Notes: generated by a model from the sequence alone, not told the origin. Shown: positions 53,356 through 62,677, counted from the first letter of the stretch. The stretch is DNA of 64,000 nt from Streptomyces albofaciens JCM 4342 (GCF_008634025.1 NZ_PDCM01000001.1:4434501-4498500); one strand, 5' to 3'. Program-made: numbers and translations.

Positions 53356-53374
53356 AAAGGCTGGCCTAACTTGG
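53356..53374. promoter_or_regulatory. Iron-box-like site between the divergent siderophore-uptake genes
   Basis: The 19 bp AAAGGCTGGCCTAACTTGG match the DmdR/IdeR consensus TTAGGTTAGGCTAACCTAA at 11 of 19 positions, with the core CTAAC intact. It lies 14 bp from permease A and 57 bp from the binding-protein gene. It is degenerate, so the assignment is tentative. Confidence 0.5.
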
Positions 53375-53431
53375 CAAGGCCGTCCATGATCCTCAAGGGA
53401 AATGGTGCGAACCGACGAGAGAGGATCAGCC

Positions 53432-54433
53432 ATGCTGCACACCGACGGTGCGCGGTGGAGCCGGCGGCGGCTCCTGGCCGGCGCGACGGCCGTGGTGGGG
53501 GCGGGCCTGGTGGCCACGGGCTGCGCCCCCCGGCCGGCGGCGTCCCGCCCCGAAGGACCCCGGCGCTGGGCCTTCACCGACGACACCCGTACGTCCGTCG
53601 GCGCGCCCCGGAGGCCCCGTACGGTCGTGGCGTACGCGACCGCCGCCGCGGCCCTGTGGGAGTACGGCATCCGTGCCGTCGGCGTGTACGGGGGAATCCA
53701 GACCAGCGGAGGCGGCGTCAACACGGCCATCCTGGGCGGCGTCGACCTGGACCGGACCACGCTGCTCGGCCGCACCTGGGGACAGGTCAACCTCGAAGTC
53801 CTCGGCAGGCTCGCCCCCGACCTCGTCGTCGACACCCTCCAGTTCGGGGCGCACCAGATCGAGCCCAACACCCTCGGTTTCGTACGGCGGTTGGCCCCGG
53901 TCGTCGGCCTGGAGGTGTACCACACCGGGATACCGCGCGCCGTGCACCGATTCGCCCAACTCGCCCGCGCGCTGGGCGGCGAGGTCCGCGAACGCGACCG
54001 TACGGCCTTCGAGAACGCCCGCCGCCGACTGAAGAACACCATCAGAACCCGCCCCGGCCTGCGCGTCCTGTGCGTGTCCGCCGACCCGGACGGCTTACGC
54101 GTGGCCCGCGGTGCCTGGCCCGGCCTCCCCGACTTCAAGGGCCTCGGCCTCGGTGTCGTGGTGCCGTCCACGGGCACCAGCGCCTACGCGCAGAAGCTCT
54201 CCTGGGAGGACGCCGACCGCTACCCCGCCGACCTGATCCTCATGGACATCCGCACCAGCAGCCTCCAGCGCGACCAGCTCGCCACCAACCGCGTCTGGCA
54301 GAGCCTCCCGGCCGTCCACGCCGGCCAGACCGCCCCCTGGAACCCCGAACCCGTCCTGACGTACCCCGCCATGGCCCGCGTCTACAACGACCTGGTCACC
54401 ACGCTCGAACGCACCCACCGCCTGCCGGCCTGA
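53432..54433 (+). CDS. Siderophore ABC substrate-binding lipoprotein
   Basis: A 333-residue periplasmic-binding-type protein. The N-terminus has a Tat signal (SRRRLLAGATAVVGAGL) merged with a lipobox (VATGC), so it is exported folded and anchored outside. The body has the class III binding-protein layout (RPRTVVAYATAAAALWEYGI, NLEVLGRLAPDLVVDT, long helix, then DLILMDIR). Codon 222 is TTA (54095-54097), so expression should need bldA. ATG at 53432 follows GAGAGGA. It is divergent from the two permeases. Confidence 0.88.
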   Translation: MLHTDGARWSRRRLLAGATAVVGAGLVATGCAPRPAASRPEGPRRWAFTDDTRTSVGAPRRPRTVVAYATAAAALWEYGIRAVGVYGGIQTSGGGVNTAILGGVDLDRTTLLGRTWGQVNLEVLGRLAPDLVVDTLQFGAHQIEPNTLGFVRRLAPVVGLEVYHTGIPRAVHRFAQLARALGGEVRERDRTAFENARRRLKNTIRTRPGLRVLCVSADPDGLRVARGAWPGLPDFKGLGLGVVVPSTGTSAYAQKLSWEDADRYPADLILMDIRTSSLQRDQLATNRVWQSLPAVHAGQTAPWNPEPVLTYPAMARVYNDLVTTLERTHRLPA

Positions 54434-54455
54434 CCGCCGCCCGGCCGCCCGTCCT

Positions 54456-55067
54456 TCACGCACCCCGCCAGATGTTGTCGAAGGCCGCCTTCTCGACGGT
54501 CCGCCGCTGCCGTACGGATTCCAGCTCCACCACCGCCTCGTTGACCGCGGCGAGCACGGTCAGCACGGCCTCGTCGGTGATGCCGGGAGCCCCTTCGCCC
54601 CCGGCCGCCCGGTCGCGGATCCCGGCGGCGGCCGCGAGGGCGGCGAGGACCGGCTCGCCCGAGGCCCAGCGGCCGGCGGCGTGCCGGCCGGCCGGTGAGC
54701 CGGCCGGCTCCGGGCGGCCGCTCCGCACGGGAACCCACCGGCGACGCCGCCGGACCAGGTCTCCCTCCGATACGAGCACGCCCTGGTAGACCTCCGACAG
54801 GCCGCGGCCCCGGCGCCACAGCCAGTCCTCGACCGACTCGTAGGGCTCCTGCCGCACCAGCGAGGCGGCGGCCTCGGACAGCAGACGATCGGCCGGCGGC
54901 CGCCGCTCGCCGGGCACGAGGCGGTCGCCGTCCAGTACGAGGACACCGGCCGCCAGCAGATCGATCACCTCGGCCCCGGCGAGGGCGAGCGAGAGATCGC
55001 CCGGCTCCACGGCGCGGCCGGCCCCCGCGTCCACGGCGATGATCGACAGGTCCCGGGGTGTGGTCAT
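54456..55067 (-). CDS. GPP34-family protein
   Basis: A 203-residue protein with the Golgi-phosphoprotein-3 (GPP34) fold features: DLSLALAGAEVIDLLAAGVLVLDGDRLVPG near the start, a central AASLVRQEPYESVEDWLWRRG and a C-terminal helical block with VLTVLAAVNEAVVELESV. In eukaryotes this fold binds phosphoinositides; the bacterial role is unknown. ATG at 55067; upstream in-frame extension to 55352 is not supported. Confidence 0.82.
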   Translation of the reverse strand: MTTPRDLSIIAVDAGAGRAVEPGDLSLALAGAEVIDLLAAGVLVLDGDRLVPGERRPPADRLLSEAAASLVRQEPYESVEDWLWRRGRGLSEVYQGVLVSEGDLVRRRRRWVPVRSGRPEPAGSPAGRHAAGRWASGEPVLAALAAAAGIRDRAAGGEGAPGITDEAVLTVLAAVNEAVVELESVRQRRTVEKAAFDNIWRGA

Positions 55068-55162
55068 CAGCGGCTCCGGAGCGCGGGCGTCGGGCGGGGC
55101 AGCGCCGACTGTAACCGTGCCGGGCGGGCCCGGACACCCTCCACAAGGGCGTATCCGCCTTG

Positions 55163-55186
55163 ATAGGCAAGTCGCGACTTGCCTAT
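55163..55186. promoter_or_regulatory. Perfect 24-bp palindromic operator
   Basis: Arm ATAGGCAAGTCG is followed at once by its exact reverse complement. It ends 10 bp before the ArsR start (55197) and lies 95 bp from the divergent GPP34 start. It is the likely ArsR binding site. Confidence 0.8.
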
Positions 55187-55196
55187 GGTGGTGGTC

Positions 55197-55490
55197 ATGG
55201 CAGAGGATGTCTTCAAGGCGCTGGCCGACCCCACCCGTCGGCGCATCCTTGACGAGCTGGCCGAACGGAACGGCCAGACGTTGTTCGAAATATGCGCACG
55301 GCTGGTGACCAAGCACGGCCTCAGCCTGTCCCGCCAGGCGATCAGCCAGCATCTGGCCGTCCTGGAATCCGCCGGCCTGGTCGTGTCACGCCGCCAGGGC
55401 CGCTACAAGTTCCACGACCTGAACACCGAGCCCCTTGAGCACATCGTGACCCGATGGCTCAGCCCCGAACCACCGGAGAGCACCCCATGA
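55197..55490 (+). CDS. ArsR-family repressor
   Basis: A 97-residue winged-helix regulator: MAEDVFKALADPTRRRILDEL, then SRQAISQHLAVLESAGLVVSRRQGRYKFHDLN. There is no obvious metal-binding ELCVCDL motif, so it probably senses something other than a metal. ATG at 55197 follows GGTGGTGG; in-frame ATG 55185 and TTG 55179 lie within the palindrome and are less likely. The stop overlaps the start of the VOC gene (ATGA). Confidence 0.9.
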   Translation: MAEDVFKALADPTRRRILDELAERNGQTLFEICARLVTKHGLSLSRQAISQHLAVLESAGLVVSRRQGRYKFHDLNTEPLEHIVTRWLSPEPPESTP

Positions 55491-55873
55491 GGATCTACAT
55501 CACCAGCGTCTTCGTCGACGACCAGGAGAAGGCGCTGCGCTTCTACACCGACGTCCTGGGTTTCGAGAAGAAGCACGACATCCCGATGGGCGAGGCCCGC
55601 TGGCTGACCCTGGTCTCCCCGGACGCCCCCGACGGCACCGAACTCCTGCTGGAGCCCTCCGGCCACCCCGCCGTCCCCCCGTACAAGACGGCCCTGGTCC
55701 AGGACGGCATCCCGGCCGCCTCCTTCGCCGTGGACGACGTCCGGGCGGAGTACGACCGGCTGCGCGAGCTCGGCGCGGAGTTCACCCAGGAGCCGCTGGA
55801 GATGGGCGGCGTCACCACCGCGGTGCTGGACGACACCTGCGGCAATCTGATCCAGATCGTGCAGGGGGCGTAG
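55487..55873 (+). CDS. VOC-family (glyoxalase-like) protein
   Basis: A 128-residue vicinal-oxygen-chelate protein with two beta-alpha-beta-beta-beta units: MRIYITSVFVDDQEKALRFYTDVLGF and AASFAVDDVRAEYDRLRELGAEF, ending in TAVLDDTCGNLIQIVQ. Members are metal-dependent lyases or dioxygenases, or drug-binding proteins. It is translationally coupled to the ArsR repressor, so it is probably induced by the ligand of that repressor. Confidence 0.9.
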   Translation: MRIYITSVFVDDQEKALRFYTDVLGFEKKHDIPMGEARWLTLVSPDAPDGTELLLEPSGHPAVPPYKTALVQDGIPAASFAVDDVRAEYDRLRELGAEFTQEPLEMGGVTTAVLDDTCGNLIQIVQGA

Positions 55874-55909
55874 GAGGCGGGACGGCCGCGCCCCGCGCGT
55901 CCGGCCCCG

Positions 55910-57529
55910 TCAGATCACCCGAAACAGATCCGCCGCCCCCCGCACATCCATGAAGTCCTCCACGGACCGCAGGTTGTCGCTCAGGGCGTCCAGGACCGAA
56001 TCGGCCGCGGCGGCGCGGGGAGCGCCGATGGCCACGCCGAAGACGCGGAAGCCCAGCCGGTGCTTGGCGGCGTTCCAGTCGCGCATCCACGCCTCGGTGA
56101 CGTCGCACTCGTCGTCGGTGAGCATGACGATGTCGCCGCGGGCGCGGGCGGCGGCGTCGAATTCCTCCTCCAGGAGTTCGACGGCTGCGGACAGGGGGCT
56201 TTGGTAGCTGGTGCCGCCGCCGAGGAAGGTTTCCGCGAAGTCGAGCACCCGGGTGATGCCGGCGGGCTCGTCGGCCGGGAAGCGGAAGACGCGGAGTTGG
56301 CCGGCGGAGGAGAAGAGGATGCCGACGAAGTCGCGCTTCGCTTGGCGGGCCTGGTCCAGCAGTGCCAGGGCGCACGCCTTGGCCCACGCTTCGCGGGTGC
56401 CTCCGCCGGGTCCCTCCATGTACATGGAGTGCGAGGTGTCGACGCACGCGATGACGGCGCCCTGGCCGGTGGTCTGCTCGCCCTGGCTGTCGTAGAGCAT
56501 CAGCTCCCCGGCGGCGTAGCGCGCGGCGAACACCGCGCGCAGTTCGGGCAGGCCGAGGTTGGCCAGCTCGGAGGGGATGACGCGGGAGAGGTCGTTGCCG
56601 AGGGTGACGCCGATCAGTTCCCCGGTGGCGTTCTCGATCTTGCGGGCGCGTTCGCCGTCGGCCATCTGCCGGAAACGGCCGATCAGCTCGGCCCATGGGG
56701 CGAAACGGCCGGTGCGCAGCCGTTCGGCGAGCCGGGCGCGCTCGTCGTACGGCATCCGTTCCAGCTCGCCGGGGCCGACCCCCCACGCCCGCATCAGTGC
56801 CGCCTCCTCCCGTACGGTTCCGGCGGCCTTCGCCACGGCGCTCCGCGCGGTGGCGCGAAGGCCGGGGGCCGCCGCCGCGAGGGCCTGCGCGGCGCCCTGG
56901 GTGGTCTGCCGCACGGCGGCGCCGGCGGCCTCGGCGGTCTCGGTCGCCCGTTGCACGGCCTCGGCGGCCGGGGGCGGTACGGTGCCGTCCGCACCGGTCT
57001 CGTCGGCGGCCTGCCGAAGCGCCGTACCCACCGCGGCCGACGCGCCTTCGGCGTCCTGCCGGGCCTTCGCCGCCCGCTCGGTCTGCCCCCGGGCAGGCCG
57101 GAACCGCTCCAGCATGTCGCGCAGCGCGGCAGCCTGGGCGAGTACCGCCATGGCGGCGGCGTACGGGTCGCCGGCCGTCTCCCGGTGCAGCCCGGCGAAC
57201 TCCGGTGACTCCACCAGGGAGCTGATGATCTGGTGGTTGACCAGCCGGGAGGGGGCCATCTCGGCGCGCTCGCGCAGCCGCGGGCCGGCCTGGTAGGCGG
57301 CCAGGAAGGCGTCGGCCAGGAGATCGGTGGTGTGCTCGTGACGCGCCGTCAGCTCCTCGGCCAGTTCGCGCAGCCCCGCCGACTGCGCGTAGGTGTCGCG
57401 CCAGGCGATCTGCTCGAACGGGTCCGCGACCACGGCCGTGGTGTGCTGCCCGGTCGCCGCGCCGGCCCGGCCCAGCCACGGCTCGGCCCGGTTCGCCGGC
57501 GCGTCGAGGCTGCTCGGCGTCCCGCTCAT
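55910..57529 (-). CDS. VWA-domain protein partner of MoxR ATPase (ViaA-like)
   Basis: A 539-residue protein with a long helical N-terminal part (Ala/Gln/Glu-rich, about 60-240) and a C-terminal von Willebrand A domain from about 345. The MIDAS motif is intact: IACVDTSHSMYMEG, then GGGTSYQSPL and MLTDDECDV. It lies 20 bp after the MoxR gene and should act with that ATPase, as ViaA does with RavA. Confidence 0.87.
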   Translation of the reverse strand: MSGTPSSLDAPANRAEPWLGRAGAATGQHTTAVVADPFEQIAWRDTYAQSAGLRELAEELTARHEHTTDLLADAFLAAYQAGPRLRERAEMAPSRLVNHQIISSLVESPEFAGLHRETAGDPYAAAMAVLAQAAALRDMLERFRPARGQTERAAKARQDAEGASAAVGTALRQAADETGADGTVPPPAAEAVQRATETAEAAGAAVRQTTQGAAQALAAAAPGLRATARSAVAKAAGTVREEAALMRAWGVGPGELERMPYDERARLAERLRTGRFAPWAELIGRFRQMADGERARKIENATGELIGVTLGNDLSRVIPSELANLGLPELRAVFAARYAAGELMLYDSQGEQTTGQGAVIACVDTSHSMYMEGPGGGTREAWAKACALALLDQARQAKRDFVGILFSSAGQLRVFRFPADEPAGITRVLDFAETFLGGGTSYQSPLSAAVELLEEEFDAAARARGDIVMLTDDECDVTEAWMRDWNAAKHRLGFRVFGVAIGAPRAAAADSVLDALSDNLRSVEDFMDVRGAADLFRVI

Positions 57530-57549
57530 ATCCGTACTCCCGCCTCGTT

Positions 57550-58749
57550 TCAAAGCTGGGTCTGCACCGTGCTCGCGTCCACGCCGAGGGCCTCGGTGAG
57601 CACCCGGGCCCGGACGGCACGCTGACGCCCGGCGACCCGCTCGATGGCCGAGGTGGAGCGCCCGGCGCCCGCCGCCTCCGCGCGCAGCCGCTCCAGCCGC
57701 TTGCCCGCCCTGGCCAGCGTGTTGTGGGCGTTCTTGATGACCCACTCGCTCAGCGCCTCGCGGGACTGCCCGGCCATGGCGTCGAGCTGGGCCTCCAGCT
57801 CGTCGATGGCGTCGGCCAGGTCGAGTGCTTCCTTGGCGTCGGGGTTGACCAGGTGCAGCACCTCGCGCTCGACAACCGGGCGCTGGGCGGGGGAGTCCCA
57901 CAGCACATGCGTCAGGACCGACAGATCGGCCTCGGCGACCGCCGGGCGGCCGTCGAGGTACGCGGACGCCTGGAGCAGCCCCACCGCCTGCCGCCAGCGG
58001 CGGTCCGAGGCGACGAGCTCCTTGCGGCGCAGGGCGGCCCGCAGCGTGCACACCGCGTCCACGATCCCGTCGGGCACGTCCACGGCCGGGACGGCCTCGG
58101 TCACGGCGTGCCGCAGCGCGGCCAGTTCGACGGTCGTCCGGGCCGGTGCCGCCGGGCGGCTGACGGCCGAGCGGACCAGCGCGGCGAAGTTCGAGGGGTC
58201 TTCCAGGTACCCGACCTCGATCCGCACCAGCAGCCGGTCGTAGATCGCCGCCGCGTCCTCCCCGCCGGGCAGTTCGTTGCTCGCCGTGATGGCCCCGATC
58301 AGCGGGCAGCGGACCGGCGCGCCGCCGTTCTCCGGGTGGTAGATCCGCTCGTTGAGATAGCCCAGCGTCTCGTTGAGCGCCGCCGTCGAGCATTTGAATA
58401 TCTCGTCGATGAACGCCACATGCGCGGTCGTGGCGCGCCCGTCGTAGACCTGGCGGTACTCGCCCCGGGCCAGCGCGGCGACGTCGATGGGCCCGAACAT
58501 CCGCGTCGGCGCGGTGAACTTCGACAGCAGGATCTCCCAGTAGGAGGCGCCCTCGATCCGGCCGGTGAGCTCCCGGGCCAGCTCGGACTTCGCCGTCCCG
58601 GGCGGCCCGAGCACCAACGAGTGCCGCCCGGCCAGCAGCGTCACCACCAGCGTCCGCACCACGTCGTCCCGCTCGTAGAACCGCTCCGACAGCTCGTCGC
58701 AGACGGCCCGCAGCCGCTTGGCGGTGTCCTGCGCGTCCGGTGCGCCCAT
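57550..58749 (-). CDS. MoxR-family AAA+ ATPase (RavA-like)
   Basis: A 399-residue AAA+ ATPase: Walker A LVLGPPGTAKSELAREL, Walker B VAFIDEIFKC, sensor 1 IGAITASNELP, and a C-terminal helical segment with EWVIKNAHNTLARAG. ATG at 58749 follows CGAGGAGTCGCC. MoxR ATPases act as chaperones that assemble or remodel complexes together with a VWA protein, encoded next. Substrate unknown. Confidence 0.92.
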   Translation of the reverse strand: MGAPDAQDTAKRLRAVCDELSERFYERDDVVRTLVVTLLAGRHSLVLGPPGTAKSELARELTGRIEGASYWEILLSKFTAPTRMFGPIDVAALARGEYRQVYDGRATTAHVAFIDEIFKCSTAALNETLGYLNERIYHPENGGAPVRCPLIGAITASNELPGGEDAAAIYDRLLVRIEVGYLEDPSNFAALVRSAVSRPAAPARTTVELAALRHAVTEAVPAVDVPDGIVDAVCTLRAALRRKELVASDRRWRQAVGLLQASAYLDGRPAVAEADLSVLTHVLWDSPAQRPVVEREVLHLVNPDAKEALDLADAIDELEAQLDAMAGQSREALSEWVIKNAHNTLARAGKRLERLRAEAAGAGRSTSAIERVAGRQRAVRARVLTEALGVDASTVQTQL

Positions 58750-59011
58750 GGGCGACTCCTCGCTGTGGTGCCCTGGCGGGCGCGGGGCGGTTGGTTGTGC
58801 GGACAAGATTAGAGGCCGGTCGGTGCACCCATCTCCCCAGGCCCAGGGTGGTGCTGAGCGAACCCCGGGACGGGTGGGCGCACCATCGTGCCGCCCCACG
58901 GCCCGAACCTAGAGTCGCCCGGGACGGCCGCCCCTCTCCCTCGCCCTGACCAGCGCGAGGCGGGAGCAGGTGAACGACACGGCCGGTGACCGCGACTCGG
59001 AAGGCAGATCC

Positions 59012-59824
59012 ATGGCACTTCGCACGGGGAGAAGACCCTCTGCGCCCCTCGGCACGACCCGGACGACGGGCCACGGCGCGGCCAGTGCCTCCGCGCTCAC
59101 CCTGGACCGGGTCTCCCGCAGTCACCGGCGCGCGGGCCGGCAGTTCCACGCGCTGCGGGACATGAGCCTGGATGTGCCGCCGGGCCGGTTCCTCGCCGTC
59201 ATGGGCCGTTCCGGGTCCGGCAAGACGACCTTCCTGCAGTGCGCGGCAGGGCTCGACCAGCCCACCTCGGGCACGGTACGGATCGGGGGCACCGACCTGT
59301 CCGGGCTGTCCGAGGCGGCGCTGACCCGGCTGCGCAGGGACCGCATCGGCTTCGTCTTCCAGGCGCTCAACCTCGTGCCGTCGCTGAGCGTCCAGGAGAA
59401 CGTCGCACTCCCGCTGCTGTTGCGCGGTACGCACCCCGACGACCCCGGGGTGCGCGAGCGCTCCCTGGACGTACTGGAGGCCGTCGGGCTCGCCGACCGG
59501 GCCGACGACTCCCCGCTGCGGATGTCGGGCGGCCAGCAGCAGCGCGTGGCCGTCGCCCGCGCCCTGGTCACCGACCCCGCCGTCATCTTCGCCGACGAGC
59601 CGACGGGCGCGCTGGACCCGGTCACCGCCCGCGAGGTGCTGGGCCTGCTGCGCCGGGCCGTCGACACGTCGGGGCACACCGTGGTGATGGTGACCCACGA
59701 TCCGCAGGCCGCCGCCTGGACCGACGAGGTGATGTTCATCGAGGCGGGACGCTGTGTCGCCCGGCTGGAACGTCCCGCCGCGGAGACCGTGGCGCACCGG
59801 TTCGCGCAGCTCGCGGAGCGGTGA
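59012..59824 (+). CDS. ABC transporter ATP-binding protein (MacB/LolD type)
   Basis: A 270-residue ATPase: Walker A GRSGSGKTTF, Q-loop FVFQALNLVPSLSVQENVALPLLLRG, signature MSGGQQQRVAVARAL, Walker B AVIFADEPTGALD and switch His VMVTHDP. ATG at 59012 follows GGAAGG at good spacing; a GTG at 58970 is in frame but close to its ribosome site. It pairs with the FtsX-like permease 2 bp downstream. Confidence 0.93.
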   Translation: MALRTGRRPSAPLGTTRTTGHGAASASALTLDRVSRSHRRAGRQFHALRDMSLDVPPGRFLAVMGRSGSGKTTFLQCAAGLDQPTSGTVRIGGTDLSGLSEAALTRLRRDRIGFVFQALNLVPSLSVQENVALPLLLRGTHPDDPGVRERSLDVLEAVGLADRADDSPLRMSGGQQQRVAVARALVTDPAVIFADEPTGALDPVTAREVLGLLRRAVDTSGHTVVMVTHDPQAAAWTDEVMFIEAGRCVARLERPAAETVAHRFAQLAER

Positions 59825-59826
59825 CC

Positions 59827-62553
59827 ATGAGCGTAGACCTCGTTCGGACGCCGTCCCGAACTCCGCGCGAAGAGCCCGCCCGGCGCACCGCCCGTTTCCT
59901 CGCCCGTCGCTCCGGGCGCCTGCACCGCAAGGCGTGGGCCGCGGTGTTCGCGGCACTCGTCCTCACCTCGCTGCTGCTCGGCAGCTTCGCCCTGGCGACG
60001 GTGTCGGCGCTCGTGGGGCACCCTCGGGTGGAGCGCTACGCGGCGACCGGCGCCGTGGTCGCCGCCGACCAGAACGCCCGGTACCGGGCCAAGCCGTGGG
60101 GCGACGCGCCGACCACCGTGACGCAGTCGCTCACCGAACGGATCCGCGTCCCCGCCGAGGTCGTGGACCGGCTCGCGAAGGCGCCCGGCGTACGGGCCGC
60201 CATCCCGGACAGCAGCTTCCCGGTCGCGCTCGCGGGTGCCGACGGCCGGCTCGTGCCGGGACCGGCCGGTGATGCGGGTGCCGCCCCCGTGTACGGCCAC
60301 GGCTGGGCCGCGGCAGCCCTCGCCCCGTACACCCTGCGCGAAGGCGAGGCGCCCTCCCGGGCGGGGCAGGTGGCGATCGACGGGGACCTGGCCGCACGCG
60401 CCGGAATACGCCCCGGCGACCGGATCCGGGTGCAGGCGCTCGGCACACCGGCCTCCTACGTCGTCTCCGGCATCGTCGCCCCCGAAGGCCGTGCCGACGA
60501 CACCGGACTCGCCCATCAGGGCGCCGTCTTCTTCACCGACGACCGGGCCGCCCGGCTGGGCGGCCACCCCGGCACCGTGGACGCCGTCGGGGTGCTCGCC
60601 GCGGACGGTGTGAGCGGTGACCGGCTCCGCTCCGAGCTGCGCAAGGCCCTCGGCGGGCCCCACCCGGCCCGGGACGCCGTCGCCGGAAGCCGGGACCGGC
60701 AGGACTCGGCCGAGCTGCGGGTGCTGACCGGCGACGAGCGGGGCCGGGCGGAGTTCCTGGAGGCCGCGCCGAGCCGCACGAGTCTGCTGGACCTGCTCGC
60801 CGCCCTCTGCGCGACCGTCCTCATGATCGCGCTGCTCGTGGTGGCCGGCACCGTCGGCCAGGCGGTGCACCAGCGGTCCCGTGAACTGGCGCTGCTCCGC
60901 GCGGTCGGGGCGACGCCCCGGCAACTGCGGTCCACGGTGGGCCGGGAGGTGACCGGTGTCGCCACGGCGGCCGCCGTCCTCGGCGCGGCCGGTTCCGTGC
61001 CGGTCTTCCTGATGCTGCTGTGGATGCTGCGCGACCGCGGCGCCGTACCCGTCGGGCTGGACCTCCCGGTGCTGCCGTGGATGCTCGCCGCGCCGGCCCT
61101 GACGGCCGTCCTCACCCTGGTCGTCGCCCGGGTCTCGGCCGCCGTGGCGTGCGGACGCGTCGCCCGGATCCGTCCCGCCCAGGCGCTCGGCGAGGCAGCC
61201 GGCGAACCCGGGCGGCCGGGCCGGGGCCGCACCGTCACCGGCCTCGCCGTCCTCTTCGCGGGCCTCGGCTCCGCGGGGACCGCCGCCCTCCAGTCGGGAG
61301 AACTCGCCGCCATGGCCGCGAGCAGCGCGACGATCGCCCTCATCATCGCCTGCGCGCTGCTCGGCCCGTGGATCGCCCGCGGGGCCATGCGCCTGTTCGC
61401 CCCGCTCGCCCGGAAGCTGGGCGGCCCGGGCGGCTACCTCGCCGCGGCGTCCACCACCGCGAACGCGCGCCGGCTGGGCGCGGCCATCACCCCCGTGGCC
61501 CTCGTGGTCGCCTTCACCGGTGTCCAGCTCACGGCAGGCGCCACCATGGACCACGAGGGCGGCGCGCAGGCCCGGCAGGCGATGCACGCGAACCTCGTCG
61601 TGACCACCGGGCAGGCCGGGCTCCCGGCCCGGGCCACGCAGGACGTCGCCGCGGTGCGCGGTGTCCGGGCCGCCACGGGCACGCTCCACAGCACGGTCCT
61701 CCTGGCCCGGCGCGAAGCGGGCGACCCCGTACTCGACCGGCTTCCGGTGGTGGGCGTCACTCCCGGCGCGCTGCCCGGGACGCTGGACCCCGGCGTCACC
61801 TCCGGGTCGCTGCGGGACCTGCGCGAGGGCACCGTGGCGGTGGGCGCCGCCCGGGCCGACTCGCTCGGCGTCACGGTCGGCTCCCAGGTCAGGCTGCGCT
61901 ACGGCGACGGCGTCACCGCCTCGCTGCGCGTGGTGGCGGTCTACGAACGTTCCCTCGCACTCGGCGACTTCCTGTTCGCGCGTGACGCACTGGCCGCACA
62001 TGTGTCGGCACCCCTCGACACCCGCGTCCTGGCCCGGGTCGCGCCGGACGCCGACCAGGCCGCCGTGCGGCGGGCCGTACGCACGGCACTGTCCGGCGTC
62101 GCGTTGGACGTACGGGTGGCCGGCGCCCCGAGCCCGGAGCACCTGCTGTCCGCGGACCGGGACGTGAGCCAGGTGCTCACGGCGGTGGTCGTCACCGTCG
62201 TCGGCGGGTTCACCGTCATCGCCGTCCTCAGCACCCTGGTGCTGATCCTCGTCGGACGCAGACAGGAACTGGTGCTGCTCCGGCTGGTGGGCGCGGGCCG
62301 GCGCCAGATCGGACGGATGCTGAGGGCCGAGGCCGTCATCGTGATCACCACCGGCCTGGTGGTCGGCACGCTGGCCGCCGCCATACCCCTCACGGCGTTC
62401 AGCCTGTCCGTCACCGGTTCCCTGCCCCACCTCCCGCCGGTGCAGGCGGCGGCCATCGTCCTGGTCGTCGTGGTGACCGTCACCGCGGGTGCCCTGCTGC
62501 CCGCGTGGCCGGCACTGCGCCGGCGGTGCCCGGCGGCGCTGAACCGCGAGTGA
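59827..62553 (+). CDS. FtsX-like ABC permease (MacB type)
   Basis: A 908-residue membrane protein: an N-terminal helix (VFAALVLTSLLLGSFALATV), a large extracellular domain, three FtsX helices (about 320-450, including LLALCATVLMIALLVVAGTVG), another membrane segment pair (480-520), a second extracellular domain and the final FtsX trio (about 780-900, VVVTVVGGFTVIAVLSTLVLILVG). This duplicated layout is usual in Streptomyces exporters or mechanotransmission complexes for peptides, lipids or antibiotics. It forms a two-gene operon with the ATPase. Confidence 0.92.
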   Translation: MSVDLVRTPSRTPREEPARRTARFLARRSGRLHRKAWAAVFAALVLTSLLLGSFALATVSALVGHPRVERYAATGAVVAADQNARYRAKPWGDAPTTVTQSLTERIRVPAEVVDRLAKAPGVRAAIPDSSFPVALAGADGRLVPGPAGDAGAAPVYGHGWAAAALAPYTLREGEAPSRAGQVAIDGDLAARAGIRPGDRIRVQALGTPASYVVSGIVAPEGRADDTGLAHQGAVFFTDDRAARLGGHPGTVDAVGVLAADGVSGDRLRSELRKALGGPHPARDAVAGSRDRQDSAELRVLTGDERGRAEFLEAAPSRTSLLDLLAALCATVLMIALLVVAGTVGQAVHQRSRELALLRAVGATPRQLRSTVGREVTGVATAAAVLGAAGSVPVFLMLLWMLRDRGAVPVGLDLPVLPWMLAAPALTAVLTLVVARVSAAVACGRVARIRPAQALGEAAGEPGRPGRGRTVTGLAVLFAGLGSAGTAALQSGELAAMAASSATIALIIACALLGPWIARGAMRLFAPLARKLGGPGGYLAAASTTANARRLGAAITPVALVVAFTGVQLTAGATMDHEGGAQARQAMHANLVVTTGQAGLPARATQDVAAVRGVRAATGTLHSTVLLARREAGDPVLDRLPVVGVTPGALPGTLDPGVTSGSLRDLREGTVAVGAARADSLGVTVGSQVRLRYGDGVTASLRVVAVYERSLALGDFLFARDALAAHVSAPLDTRVLARVAPDADQAAVRRAVRTALSGVALDVRVAGAPSPEHLLSADRDVSQVLTAVVVTVVGGFTVIAVLSTLVLILVGRRQELVLLRLVGAGRRQIGRMLRAEAVIVITTGLVVGTLAAAIPLTAFSLSVTGSLPHLPPVQAAAIVLVVVVTVTAGALLPAWPALRRRCPAALNRE

Positions 62554-62583
62554 CGGCCGGTCTTCTGGCCGCACCCCAAAGGC

Positions 62584-62622
62584 GCGTACGGCCCCCACCG
62601 GACTCCGGTGAGGGCCGTACGC
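62584..62622 (+). terminator. Hairpin after the ABC permease gene
   Basis: GCGTACGGCCC (62584-62594) pairs with GGGCCGTACGC (62612-62622); an inner CACCGG/CCGGTG stem continues it after one mismatch. Confidence 0.75.
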
Positions 62623-62677
62623 GTGCTTCCGCGCGGGGCGGTGCTGCTCCAGCGGCCCCGGGACCGGTTCCCCGTGG

